From contig JAAAVE010000077.1 in assembly GCA_015679605.1 (NCBI GenBank), positions 1 to 36,124 on the forward strand: DNA of 36,124 nt, read 5' to 3'. How positions within the stretch are numbered: the stretch's first letter is position 1; each line of letters opens with the position of its first letter. The notes beneath the pieces are model-generated. The model saw only the letters and a list, made by a program, of their open reading frames with translations. It had not been told where the DNA came from and searched no databases. The translations under genes and the position numbers were made by a program. Source of the stretch: Podila epigama. Lineage: Eukaryota; Mortierellomycota; Mortierellomycetes; Mortierellales; Mortierellaceae. This document shows, one piece after another, positions 1 to 10,408 of the stretch.

Positions 1-2
1 GC

Positions 3-101
3 AGAAGCAATGGCAACGGCGTAGTTAAGAGCTTTTATCAGGCAATTGATGGTGCGAATGTAGGAACATCATCCCAACTCACCGATGAGCTTGGAGGGTG
101 A
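3..101 (+). CDS. 3' end of an upstream protein-coding gene (partial)
   Basis: An open frame enters from the left edge and ends at TGA 99-101. The 32 readable residues finish with GTSSQLTDELGG. Composition looks like coding sequence rather than the T/A-rich intergenic DNA that follows, and an AATAAA lies at 104-109. The family cannot be named from so short a tail. The AATAAA is unusually close to the stop, so the true poly(A) site may use the second AAATAAA near 150. This could also be a chance open frame; a gene extending left of the window would confirm it. Confidence 0.35.
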   Translation, partial: RSNGNGVVKSFYQAIDGANVGTSSQLTDELGG

Positions 102-697
102 CGAATAAAACAAAGGGCTCGCATAGAGTTCCCATGAAGAATGAATACGAAATAAACATGGGCATCTTGTTTGTACTATTCGATTTCATGCTGGCTATTG
201 ACCCTGGATCAATTGATCAAAGACAGCGTGAATGTATCACACTGGATATACTAGATGGGATGGATAAGGAGTATGTAGTGCCGTTGCGAGACGATACAGG
301 TCAAGGATGAACCGGAATCGCACTCAGTCAACGTTCGTCGCGTCATCGACGTTTGTATGCTTACTCCTTTGAACTTTTTTTTTTCTGTTCTCTCTTTTTT
401 TCTTTTTCCTTTTAACCATCCGACCTTTTCTCTTGATTGACAGACCACTTGATTGACATTACGACAGGAAGGCAGACAGGCTGACCTACCGCCACTACGA
501 AGACCGACACGACCATTCAAGTGAATAACGCGTTTTAAGTGCCAACAACAACGACTAACAGACACACCAGAAAAAAACATCACTCCACTTTTGTAACGAT
601 ACTTGACATTTACTTGGCACATACATCTGACTCTTCTCTCATCATACACACCACACATTCGTTACCAGATAAAGGCACATACGCAAACAAAAAAACC
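102..697. other. Intergenic: 3' flank of the left gene and 5' leader of the esterase-like gene
   Basis: No supportable gene. It contains AATAAA-like sequences near 104 and 150, T-rich tracts at about 377-412 and an A/C-rich leader (about 538-697) just before the ATG at 698. No clear TATA box is seen. Confidence 0.5.
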
Positions 698-3600
698 ATG
701 AACGTCAGTCTCCTGCTTCGACCGCGGTCCAAGAAGCGATGTCTTATTCTCTCAGTGTCGGCACTCATCTTGTGGTTCTACATCCAACCTCATATCACCA
801 CTGCCCCACTCTCGCCAGTCGAGTACTTGACTCGACCTTCCATCTATTCACAGATGCTAGACCATCTACAGAAGCCACTCTGTCCTCGGTTCCGCAAATA
901 CGACCGTCAAAAGTTACTCTTGCTCGAACCCAATGATTGTACTCCACTGGAATCCAAACATCCAGACTTTTCTGCCGACATTTGCTTTTCGCCCTATACC
1001 TGCAATGAGGGCCTTGTCCGTGTCAGACGACGTGATCGAGTAAGTCGAGGTTTCTACTTTGCATCTATTTTCCATCCTCTGTTCTTCATTCTCTATTCTC
1101 CAATCTCCAAACTAATCATATCTGGCCCTCTTAACTATAGGCGTCTTGCATTGCTGCCAATCAACTGTATCCAGTCTCAGGGAATGCAACACACGACGCA
1201 TTCCATCGTCAGTTCTCTGGACCCGACTCATTCCATGTCGTGTTTAGTGGATCGGAGAAGCTCTCACCCCCGGATTGGTACCATGCTGGCCAGTGCCTCT
1301 ATGTTTTCCCTTTCCATATCTCCAACCCTGGCAAGCTCTCACTCGACATCACTCACCTCTATGATAGCTTTGGCGCCGTTGCTGAACAAAAGGACGAGTG
1401 GCCCACGCTAAAGAACCAAAAGATCATCTCCAACCAGCCGCTTGAGGTCTGTCGCGGTTGTCAGACGCGTGTCGCGCCACCTAGGTTCCCCACCCTCCAG
1501 GACGCTTCATCCGGCATCAGGCGTTACGAAGGCAGCGGTGACGGTATCGTCAACGCAGCTGGGTTTCTGGCGGGTTCTGCATCTAGCTTGCGAAACCGTT
1601 ACGAATCCTATAATCTTGAGCGTGTTGGAGTTGGCCTTGGGGGTGGTGGTAGTAGTAGTAACGGTCAATCTGTTGTTCTCACACCTGACCCGGATTTGCC
1701 ATTGTGTTCACGCGAGTTGGCGGTACAAGGCGCGTGGTTGCCGGCTCATCCATTGGATCGACAAAGTTGGCGCCAATCGAATTATACTTGGATACCTCTA
1801 GGATGTCGATATGATAAACCTCTTGACGTGACTTGTCTCCAGCGTAAGAAGAAGGCACAAAAGATACTCTTCCAAGGTGACACGCATTTACGTGAGGCGA
1901 TGACCAGTCTTTTGAATCGCTTGAATGGTACCGATTTCCGTCAGGCGTCTGGTAATTTTTTTTTTTTTTTTTTTATTCATGTCCCTGACCATAGTCTACG
2001 ACCTACAATCACATACCTTCAAGTCGAAACCTGCTCCACCTGTCTTTAACACCTCTGATATCATCCAAAACATTTCATACATAGTGACACCATCGGTTGA
2101 ACGGCTTGAACGCACCATCGGTCAGACAACGTTGACCTACCTCCATGACCCCTTGTTTGCACATTCTAGCGAAAAGTCAGATATGCTCGTGGCCAACATG
2201 GGCCACTGGGCCACAGGGACAAAGTTCCTGGATCAGCAATGGACCACCTCCAAATACCACGACAAACTCCGGGATCTAGTCGAAATGATTCAACAGCGTG
2301 CTCGCGATCTCCAAGATTTGGAGGATGAGGATGAAGATTTTAGTTCAACACATCAGTTTGTGGAAGGTGGAGGGTATTCGGGTGTTGGGGAGGATGGGTA
2401 TGAAGAAGAGGATGATGAGGATGCACATGGTGAGGAAGATGATGAATTTGATTTGGATCGAGCTAAAGAAGCGGTTCGGATGCGACAACAGCAGCAACAG
2501 CAACAAGGAGTGGATCAACAGGAGGGTGAGGATCGGGCAGAAGAAGAAGAAGAGGGCGATGAAGGTGAGCAAGTCGATCTGGACGAGAAGGAAATGGATC
2601 GCGGTCGTGAGGAGAATCAAGATGATCGTGATGGTAATGATGAAGACAACGGTGGTCGGTATGGTCGCTATAAAGAAGAGATGGAGCAGGATCTTTACGA
2701 GGGCAGCAAGAATAGATACAGATATGGCAACAACAGCAATAGCAAGCATAGGTATGGTCAAGGGTATGGCGATAATGAAGGGTTGGCCGTGCCAGGGGTG
2801 GACAGTCCTCGGATTCGTTTCCCAGACAGCCACATCTTTAGACAGAGTAAACGTCTCAAGGACCACAGAGGTGCAGGAGACAAGCTGGAAACCGCGGGAT
2901 CTTATTTGGACTCAGATCAGAGTGATGATGAGCAGAGTGCTCCTCGGTCAACAGGGTCCTCGTCCAAGGATGCTCGGACTGAGCAGGGATACCGCGATAA
3001 TGGTTCGTTGAGAGCGACAGAATCTGGTCAAAGGAGAGATAGTAGCAAACGGGTCCCTATTGAGAGTCGTCTTGCACGTGAGCAATGGGGAGACAAGACT
3101 CGGCTCCGACGGACGAGACAATCTGGCATCAGCAACAAACACAACAACAACAGCGGCAGCAGCAGTAGTGGTAGCAACCGCAACCGCTCTAGTGTTGACA
3201 AGAAGAATGACAATGATAATGTTAGCCAACGCAGTGGCAGTAGCAGGCGTGTGGTTGGTGGCACTCGTACCAATGGAAAGAACCAGGAGAATAATAGTTT
3301 ATCCGAAAAGACTGGTTATCGTAGGACACGACGATCTCTGCGACGAGTAGTCAAGCGAAAGGAGATGATGCCTGCGAAGGAGGCGAATCTCAAGATGGCA
3401 TGGATGGGCATGGTTGCTTACCCAGAGTCGATCCCAACCAAGGACTGGCTGTCGGCGCATGACTGGCGAACCATCTACCGGTTGCGATACTGGAACCAGA
3501 TTGCAGAGGATGTGATGCTCCTCCACAACGTGCGCTTCATGGACTTTTTTAGCATGGTAACGTGAGGAGGATGATATTTGTTGGGGTGTTGCTGAGGGAG

Positions 3601-4010
3601 TGTTATGTATTGTGTGTATGTGTGTGTGTGTGTCCTGTTGGATGATAGGCGTGTGTGTGTGTGTGATACGCGTGCGATTTTTCTTGTGTTCAATGGGGGG
3701 CTGATGGCTTACACACACAAAAATGCTCTTTGAAATATTTGTAGACACTCTCCATGCTCGATACCAGTCCTGATCGAGGCCATTTCTTTGGCACTGATGG
3801 TAAGTTTTTTTTTGTGCACAAAACAAGTGTGCGATTGTCATTTTACAAAAAAAAATGGAGGATCGATCTTCTAACACTTGCACATGGGTGCATTCACCCT
3901 TTTTTACTTTCACATCACTAGCTGCTGAGGCGATGATTGAAGAACTTCAGTTCAAGCTGGGACTATGCGAGGATGAAGAAGAAGGCGATGGTATTATTGA
4001 AGCCAAGTGA
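698..4010 (+). CDS. Type II membrane SGNH/PC-esterase-like protein with a large low-complexity insert
   Basis: Exons read as 698-1039, 1141-1951, 1995-3556, 3745-3799 and 3922-4010, giving 952 residues. All four introns are GT–AG and keep frame. A basic stretch followed by a hydrophobic segment (about residues 13-29) looks like a signal anchor, placing the rest in the Golgi lumen. Next comes a Cys-containing, beta-rich-looking region (about 55-200). Then come GDTHLRE (about 360, like the GDS/SGNH nucleophile block but with Thr where Ser is usual), ANMGHWATG (about 451) and, far downstream, DRGH (915-918), which fits the Asp-x-x-His pair of PC-esterase/TBL-type acyltransferases. Residues about 495-850 are acidic, then Ser/Arg/Asn-rich, and separate the catalytic blocks. 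By family analogy it would add or remove acyl groups on cell-surface glycans; the substrate is unknown. Intron 2 starts with an 18-base T run. Confidence 0.72.
3557..3744 (+). repeat. GT-rich microsatellite in intron 3 of the esterase-like gene
   Basis: This intron holds two (GT)n tracts, at about 3613-3633 and 3652-3663, interrupted by TCCTGTTGG-type sequence. It separates the long exon 3 from the 55-nt exon that carries the DRGH motif. Confidence 0.7.
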
Positions 4011-5069
4011 GCAATGCACATATTGTACGTTTCTTTATGGCTGTACGTGGACAAGAAAAATAAAAAATAATAAAAATCGCTTCAGATAACAGAGCGCCCC
4101 ATGAACCCTAAATCGAGAGAGATAAGGCGAGTTTGTGGAGAGGGGATAAAGACAGAGGGAGTTGAATGTGTTTTCGAACAGTGAAATCATAAAAAAAACG
4201 TGGGACAAAAAAAAAGAAGCTCGCAGATAACAAAAGGGTTGAATGTCCCTACAGTACCTGTCCCTACCTACAATACAATATACATTATTCCTTACATACA
4301 TGATTGATGAACAAGGATGTACTATTGTACTGGCAATGACCCTCTCTCTCTCTCTCTTGCTTATATTCCTCAACACGGCGAATGCAAACGGGTTCTTCCA
4401 CTCTTTTCAGTCATTTGGTTTCTTTTTGGTTTTTTTTTCTCTTTGTTATCAATGAGAGTAATAATGTAAAATGTAAAAATGGGAAAGTGAGGTCAATGGA
4501 ACACATGTACACATTCATTTATTCATCAAGCGGGGAGTTTTATTTCGGTGTCTTTTGCTTCTCATACAGAAATCCCTCCTCCGTCACGAAGAGTGCCCTG
4601 CAAGCATGGTTGGGATGCACAGATGGGGGGACAGCACAATGATGGCTGAGCTTGAGCTCAACAATGAGGTCACCGAGCTTGTTTTCGAGAACTGTTTTTT
4701 GACCGATTGATTTGTTGTGCACACAACACACAACACACATACACAACACACACACGTACACACAAACTCAGGGGATGAGATGGGATGGGACAGACGGACG
4801 GTCGGACAGGTCAGAGACATCCGTCATTTCATCAAGTTTGACTTTTTATATTTATTTCTGGGTTGAAAAAAGAAAAAAAATATTTTCATTCCTCTTCTCT
4901 TCTTCTCTTCTTTTTTCATTTCTCTCATTCATTCCTCATTACCCATTCACAATAAACTTCCCTACACACACGGACAACAAGGACAAGAAAACAAACCAAG
5001 GCCATAAGCAAGCTTAACTAGAAACGCGGAATAACCACACTACAACCCATATCACATATCACACACATC
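4011..5069. other. Intergenic between the esterase-like gene and pyruvate kinase
   Basis: No gene is seen. An AATAAA lies at 4059-4064, 49 nt after the upstream stop. A CT run lies at about 4340-4360 and a CA-rich microsatellite at about 4718-4765. The right end is a pyrimidine-rich leader for pyruvate kinase. Confidence 0.6.
4841..4856 (+). promoter_or_regulatory. Probable TATA element of pyruvate kinase
   Basis: TTTTTATATTTATTT lies about 225 nt upstream of the pyruvate kinase ATG, followed by a CT-rich block that would form the 5' leader. The spacing is similar to that of the TATAAAA before the secreted-protein gene at 8734. Assignment is by sequence only. Confidence 0.4.
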
Positions 5070-7584
5070 ATGTTGGACGAAAGCATCAAGAACAACCTCG
5101 AGTGGACCTCATCCCTCGATATCGACTACCAGCCATCCAACGTCCGCAAAACCTCCATCATCTGCACCATCGGTAAGCAATACTTTTTTTTCGTGTTTAC
5201 TCCATCATATGCAAAGTAATCATGTTTTTCTCTATTCACCCATCCACCTAACAAACCTTGCTGATTTGTCTTTGTCTCTTTTATCTCTCTCTTTGCTCAG
5301 GTCCAAAGACCAACAATGTCGAAATGATCAACAAGCTTCGCGACGCCGGTATGAACATTGTCCGCATGGTAAGTCCTACGTGTCTACAACATTATATCTG
5401 TCCGTCCTTGTGTTATACCTACTTCTTTCCAACATAAGTCAATGAGCATTTAAAGCGAGCACCATCCAGAAGGACAAATATGTCCGTCAGCGTTCCTAAA
5501 GAGGACGTGGAGCTAAAATAACGCCCATGGAATTAGAATGCAATGTTTTGCATAAAATCGAATCGGAAAGGCCCAAAAAAAGCATTCTCCTTCTCGGCCA
5601 TCACACCCACCAGCACCGCCATTATAACACAACATTGCAAGTCGAAAGATGCAAAATACCCACCCAGATACCTACCCAGATATCCACTCTGATACCCGCT
5701 CTGATACCCATTATGATACCTACATTTGTGTGTGTGTGGGAGCATCGGACTTTTATGCTGCACCGACCGACAATCTCGCGTCCTGGAGATTTTACAAGAG
5801 CGACCGAACAGCCGACTGATACACTGAGTGAAGAAGAAGAAGAAAAAAAAAGATAGAGTCCAAGAGAGATCCATTTTCATTAACCCTTCCTTTCTCTGCC
5901 CGCTCAATCTGCTCAACATATCCTATCGAGAATAGAACTTTAGCCATGGCTCATACGAATACCACCAGTCCGTCATCGATAACACCCGCCAGAGTGCCCT
6001 CGGTAAGCTTTTGGGATGACCTTTTTTTTCCTTTTATACGCACACTGTCTTGCCCGCATTTCTACTTTTACCCAAGGGGAATGTGCATGCAGTTCCAACA
6101 AGAGAAAATAAAATGAGAGAGGGGAGAGACAGAATATGAATATTCACACGGTTCAAAATGGTATTGTTTTTTCCAATAGAACACCCTGGACGCCCTGTGG
6201 GTATTGCCCTCGATACCAAGGGACCCGAAATCCGCACTGGCTTGATGAAGGATGATATTGAGCTCCCCATCACCGCTGGACACCAAATGATCATTTCCAC
6301 CAACGACGAATATGCCGAGGCATGCACAAGCGAGGTCATGTACGTCGATTACAAGAACCTCACCAAGGTCATCACCCCCGGCAAGGTCATCTACGTCGAC
6401 GACGGTGTTCTCTCCTTCAAGGTCCTTGCCGTCGAGGATGACCATGTCAAGGTCGAGGCCATCAACAACGGCAAGCTCTGCTCCCGCAAGGGAGTCAATC
6501 TTCCCAAGACCGAAGTCGATCTGCCTGCGCTCTCGGAAAAGGACAAGAAGGATCTTGCTTTTGGTGTCAAGAACAATGTCGACATTATCTTTGCCTCATT
6601 TATTCGCCGTGCGGACGATGTCCGCGAGATCCGCAAGGTCCTTGGAGAGGAGGGCAAGCACATTCGCATCATTTCCAAGATCGAGAACCACCAGGGTGTC
6701 ATGAACTTTGATGAGATTCTCGAGGTCACAGACGGTGTCATGGTCGCCCGTGGTGACCTCGGCATCGAGATCCCCTGCACCCAGGTCTTTTTGGCCCAAA
6801 AGATGATGATTGCCAAGTGCAACCTTGCCGGCAAGCCCGTCATCTGCGCCACCCAGATGCTCGAGTCCATGACCGTAAGTGCCATACGTATCTTGACCTT
6901 GAATGATTTGGATTTTAATAGGTGCACATTGTGGACCTTAGTTCCAATGTCTAACTAACATCACGCCGTTTTTTATCAAACTTCCCCACATCATAGTACA
7001 ACCCTCGCCCTACCCGTGCTGAAGTTTCTGATGTTGCTAACGCAGTGTTGGATGGAGCTGACTGTGTGATGTTGTCGGGAGAGACTGCTAAGGGTTCTTA
7101 CCCTCTCGAGGCTGTTACCACCATGGCTGAGACATGTGTGCTCGCTGAATCCGCCATCTGCTACCCTCCATTGTTCAACGACCTTCGCGCACTCCAGAAG
7201 CGACCCACCGAGACTACCGAGACCGTCGCCTCTTCAGCTGTCTCTGCGTCTCAGGAGCAGAGTGCTGGTGCTATTGTGGTTCTCTCGACCTCGGGTGATA
7301 CTGCTCGCTTGATCTCCAAGTACCGCCCTCAGTGCAACATTATCATTGTCACTCGCAAGGCCTCAACGGCTCGTGCCATCCACTTGTCGCGTGGATGTTA
7401 TCCCTTTATTTATGAACAGCCCAAGGTTCAAGATTGGCAGGAGGATGTTGACAACCGTCTGCGCTGGGGTATGGACAGGGCCATTGAGGAGGGTCTCCTC
7501 AAGAGCGGCCAGACTGTGATTGTCATCCAGGGCTTCCGCTCTGGCTATGGCAACACCAACACCATGCGTATTATCACTGCCTAA
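5070..7584 (+). CDS. Pyruvate kinase
   Basis: Last step of glycolysis: phosphoenolpyruvate + ADP to pyruvate + ATP in the cytosol. Exons 5070-5172, 5301-5368, 5936-6002, 6180-6874 and 6997-7584 give 506 residues, the usual fungal length. Visible landmarks in order are the N-terminal [22 protein letters not shown] (substrate and metal site, about 52-61), [11 protein letters not shown], the active-site signature around [17 protein letters not shown] (about 242-258, containing the catalytic Lys), [25 protein letters not shown] across the last intron, and STSGDT (about 408-413), which fits the phosphate-binding loop of the fructose-1,6-bisphosphate site. It therefore looks like an allosteric, FBP-activated enzyme. 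Early exons are tiny and intron 2 is 567 nt. An AATAAA follows the stop near 7600. Confidence 0.97.
5656..5727 (+). repeat. 12-bp minisatellite in intron 2 of pyruvate kinase
   Basis: Six head-to-tail copies of a 12-nt unit, consensus ATACCCACYCWG with scattered changes, fill this part of the 567-nt intron. A short GT run follows at about 5730-5738. The multiple-of-three period makes it open on both strands, but nothing else suggests coding. Confidence 0.75.
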
Positions 7585-7861
7585 AGCTCTTTGAAGTAAA
7601 ATAAAAGAAAGAATTGTACAAAAATCATTCCACGTGGGAACAAAGAGGGGGGCCGATGTGCAGACGTGTGCTGTGTGTATGTACAGTACTCTGCACTCGA
7701 AGGTAAAAAAAAAAAGGCAGGGACAAGGAGACCTCATCAAGGACAAGTGGAGAGAAGGAATCAGAATGATTCTTGACGTTGTCTTTGAGTCTGGTCTATT
7801 GACTGTTTCATGGGATATAGGACGAACATGTGTGTGTGTGTGTGTGTGTGTGCTGTGAACG

Positions 7862-7985
7862 TCCATTGGGACATGGTCGTGGTGATGGTTGTTTATGTGA
7901 TGGCTAGTGTGATGGTCGGTGGTCGGTGGTCGATGGTCGATGGTTGTGGTTATGGTTATGGTAATGGTTGTTGGCAGTCGTGATG
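7862..7985 (+). repeat. Degenerate GGT-rich repeat
   Basis: Reiterated GGTCG(A)TGGT and TGGTTATGGT units with strong purine/pyrimidine asymmetry, directly after a (TG)n microsatellite. No conserved frame or RNA-gene signature was recognised. Confidence 0.6.
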
Positions 7986-8514
7986 ATACAGTGATGGGTT
8001 GTTTGTTGTTTTGTGCCTATTCTCTATCCTATCCCATCCATCTATCCATCCCCTCATGTTGTTTGTCTCCCATGCATCCCATGTCTCCCATCTCTCCTAT
8101 GCCTCCTGTACCTACTATGCTTCTTTTGTCATGCCCGTGCAGTTTCGTGTCCCACTAGAAAGAGATTCTACTTTTCTCCTTGACATGCCATGCACTCGCG
8201 TACTATTTCCTATTCTCCCTTTTTGTCCTCGGTAATCTGACTTTGAGGTTTAGGTGGTCCTAGAATCTTGAAGGGTGCACACGCACACTCACGCACTTGC
8301 TCTTCCTTTGTATATCTTGACAGGGCAACACATCGCCATGTATTAAAACCAGAGCCAATTCATGTGCTTGTTGTGTAGGCTACCATGCGCTTCAATTGCT
8401 GTCGTAATGTTTAGGATAACATCTACATCTACATAGCATGTATGTAGCATGGACATACGAAAACCAAAACAAAAACAGATGATTATGAAAAAAAAGACAT
8501 GGGCAACCAACGAG

Positions 8515-8521
8515 TATAAAA
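8515..8521 (+). promoter_or_regulatory. Probable TATA box of the secreted repeat protein
   Basis: TATAAAA lies about 215 nt before the ATG at 8734 and is followed by long C/T-rich tracts typical of leaders in this window. Assigned by sequence and position only. Confidence 0.45.
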
Positions 8522-8733
8522 TGAAATACCTTCTTCCTGTTTACATTCCCATCCATTCTTCATCACCTATTTTTTTTATACCCTTTTCCTAGTCAAGTTT
8601 CCACCCCCCCTTTTACCCTTGTGCATTCATACCCAATCTCAATCTCTCTCTTTTTTTTTTCCTCTTTCCATCACATACTCTCATACCCACTCAAATACAC
8701 ATACGTTCTTCTTCACGCTCTTTATTCTTTGTA

Positions 8734-10213
8734 ATGCGTTTTCAACCAACTCTCGTCTTGCTGGCAAGTGCAGCCTTGGCGTTGACCGTCCAGGCTCGGG
8801 AGAGCAACCAACAAATCGATAATGTTGTGGTCAAGGTCAATGGCAATGTCCAGTCAACAACCGATGTCTCCAGTCGTCCTCCCTTACCAAAAGTCACGGC
8901 GCCAAAAAGACCTGGTGTTGAAGTGCAAGGACGACCTCCAGGACCTGAAGTCACTGCACCTAGACAACAACCCAGCAAAGGTACCCAATCAAACCAAAAG
9001 AGAAGGACCACCAAGGGAAAGAAACGCGTCAAGAAAGGTAGTAAAAAAGTGAAAGCCATCCGTATTGGTAATGAACGTCCACCTGGTCCAGAGGTTACTG
9101 CGCCAAGGCAACCCGGTCGAGGTGTCATCGCCCTGGAGCGTCCAGCCGCACCTGAGGTCACTGCTCCAAGAAACCCTGGAGGTGGTGGCAAGCAAATCGC
9201 CAACATCAAGTTCCAGCGTCGTCAGGCGAACCCTGTCGCTGACAAAGATGCTCAACCCGAGGTACATATTGATGCTGTGCAAGTGACCGTCAATGGTGAG
9301 GTGGTCGAGAATATCGCCGCAGAAGCTGTACCACCTGGACAACCTTCACCACGCGTCACTGTTGCAGGTCCACCAGAGCCACGCGTGACCGTTGCAGGTC
9401 AACCAAGGCCAAAACCCGCTGAAATCACTTCAAGCAGCTCCAAAGAAAACAAGGATGAGGTAAAGAAGGCTGGTCTGCTTGATCGCCTACTCGATGGTGT
9501 CCTGGGCATCAAAATTGACCTCGGAAATGGTAGCAATAAAAAGCCAAAGACACCTCCTGTCGAAGCGCCCACCAAGGATTGGCACACGATTCCACTCTAT
9601 GGTGATGACGGTTATGTTCCCCGCCCATTGCCTGAACAGGCAGCAGGCCAACCACCATGCGACCCTCTTCCTTTCAGGGATCAGATGGTAAGTTTGCGTC
9701 TGTTTTTTTTTGGCCACTTGTACATGTTTATAAATATTGATATTGGATGGATAGCTAACCTTTTTTTCTCATCTTTATGACGCGTCTTTTTTTTTGTCTT
9801 TAATCTAGATTTGGGACCAACAAGGCGATCGCGGAATCCTAGTCATTGTCACTAAACCACCCATCCCCGCCCCTCAGCCTGAACCCATCCCCGCTCCACC
9901 ACAACCAAAGGCACCCTCTGTTGCCCCTGGAGTGGACGAACCACCAGCTCCTGTTGCTGGCGCGGCCGAGGCTGAAGCTGAAGCTGAAGCGAATGCTAAT
10001 GTCGACCCCACAGCAGAAACTGTGGACGCGAGTGGGATCCGTATCTGTGTTGGCGGTGGATGTGACGATGAGGATGACAGGGAGGAAAAGGGTGAGAAAG
10101 TCATCCGTCACAAACAGAAAAAGTTTCTTAAACAGTTTAGAGGCAAGGCCTTGTTCATTGATTCCGGTACCGGTTGCCCCTTGGCCGGTTACAAGGTTGG
10201 ACGCCATTCGTAA
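8734..10213 (+). CDS. Secreted Pro-rich protein with repeated PEVTAPR and PRVTVAG motifs
   Basis: Exons 8734-9687 and 9809-10213 give 452 residues. An N-terminal signal peptide is clear (hydrophobic LVLLASAALALT, likely cut after VQA at residue 21), and no other membrane segment is seen. Four copies of an R-P-x-x-P-[EK]-VTAP-[RK] motif start at about residues 48, 67, 115 and 136. Two copies of PRVTVAG lie near 210-225. A very basic linker (about 88-110) separates the second and third motif copies. Two valine-rich strands, VVKVNGNV and VQVTVNGEV, resemble each other. The C-terminal half has an APQPEP-type Pro-rich stretch, an (AE)n run and four Cys, including CVGGGC. The family was not recognised; a cell-wall or secreted structural role is only a guess. 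Confidence 0.85.
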
Positions 10214-10241
10214 AAAAAACCTTTAGCAGAGAACATTATAT

Positions 10242-10247
10242 CAATAA
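10242..10247 (+). terminator. Poly(A) signal of the secreted repeat protein
   Basis: AATAAA about 29 nt after the stop at 10211-10213. It sits in the 195-bp convergent space shared with the UTP14 3' end. Confidence 0.55.
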
Positions 10248-10408
10248 AGAAGAACATCTTTTGAACTATTATGAATGCTGAAGAATGGATGATAGAAAAA
10301 AAAAAGAGATAGAAACCAAGAAAAGAAAAAGGAATGTATGACATGATAACAATATGGATGAATGAATAAATGGATGCCATAAAAAAATAAAAAGTAAATG
10401 CTGTCTGT

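Larger units (their letters stand above)
7585..8733. other. Intergenic after pyruvate kinase, with simple repeats
   Basis: No supportable gene. It holds a poly(A) signal near 7600, a (TG)n run at about 7829-7853, a degenerate GGT-rich tract at about 7862-7985 (units such as GGTCGATGGT and TGGTTATGG), and an ATCC/ATGCC-rich pyrimidine tract at 8028-8140. A promoter-like segment for the next gene is at the right end. Confidence 0.6.

Noticed and set aside
2298-3350. Several long open frames on both strands inside exon 3 of the esterase-like gene
   Set aside because: They are shadows of low-complexity GAG/GAT/CAG codons; only the frame joined to exons 2 and 4 fits the splice phases and motifs.
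7862-7985. GGT-rich repeat as a possible CRISPR-like or structured RNA element
   Set aside because: Units are degenerate and contiguous with no unique spacers; it is simple sequence in a fungal intergenic region.
8734-10213. Repeat protein as a Kex2-processed cyclic-peptide precursor
   Set aside because: The repeats are not each bounded by KR sites, the KR in the first copy is followed by Pro, and no modifying enzyme genes lie nearby. Kept only as an open possibility.
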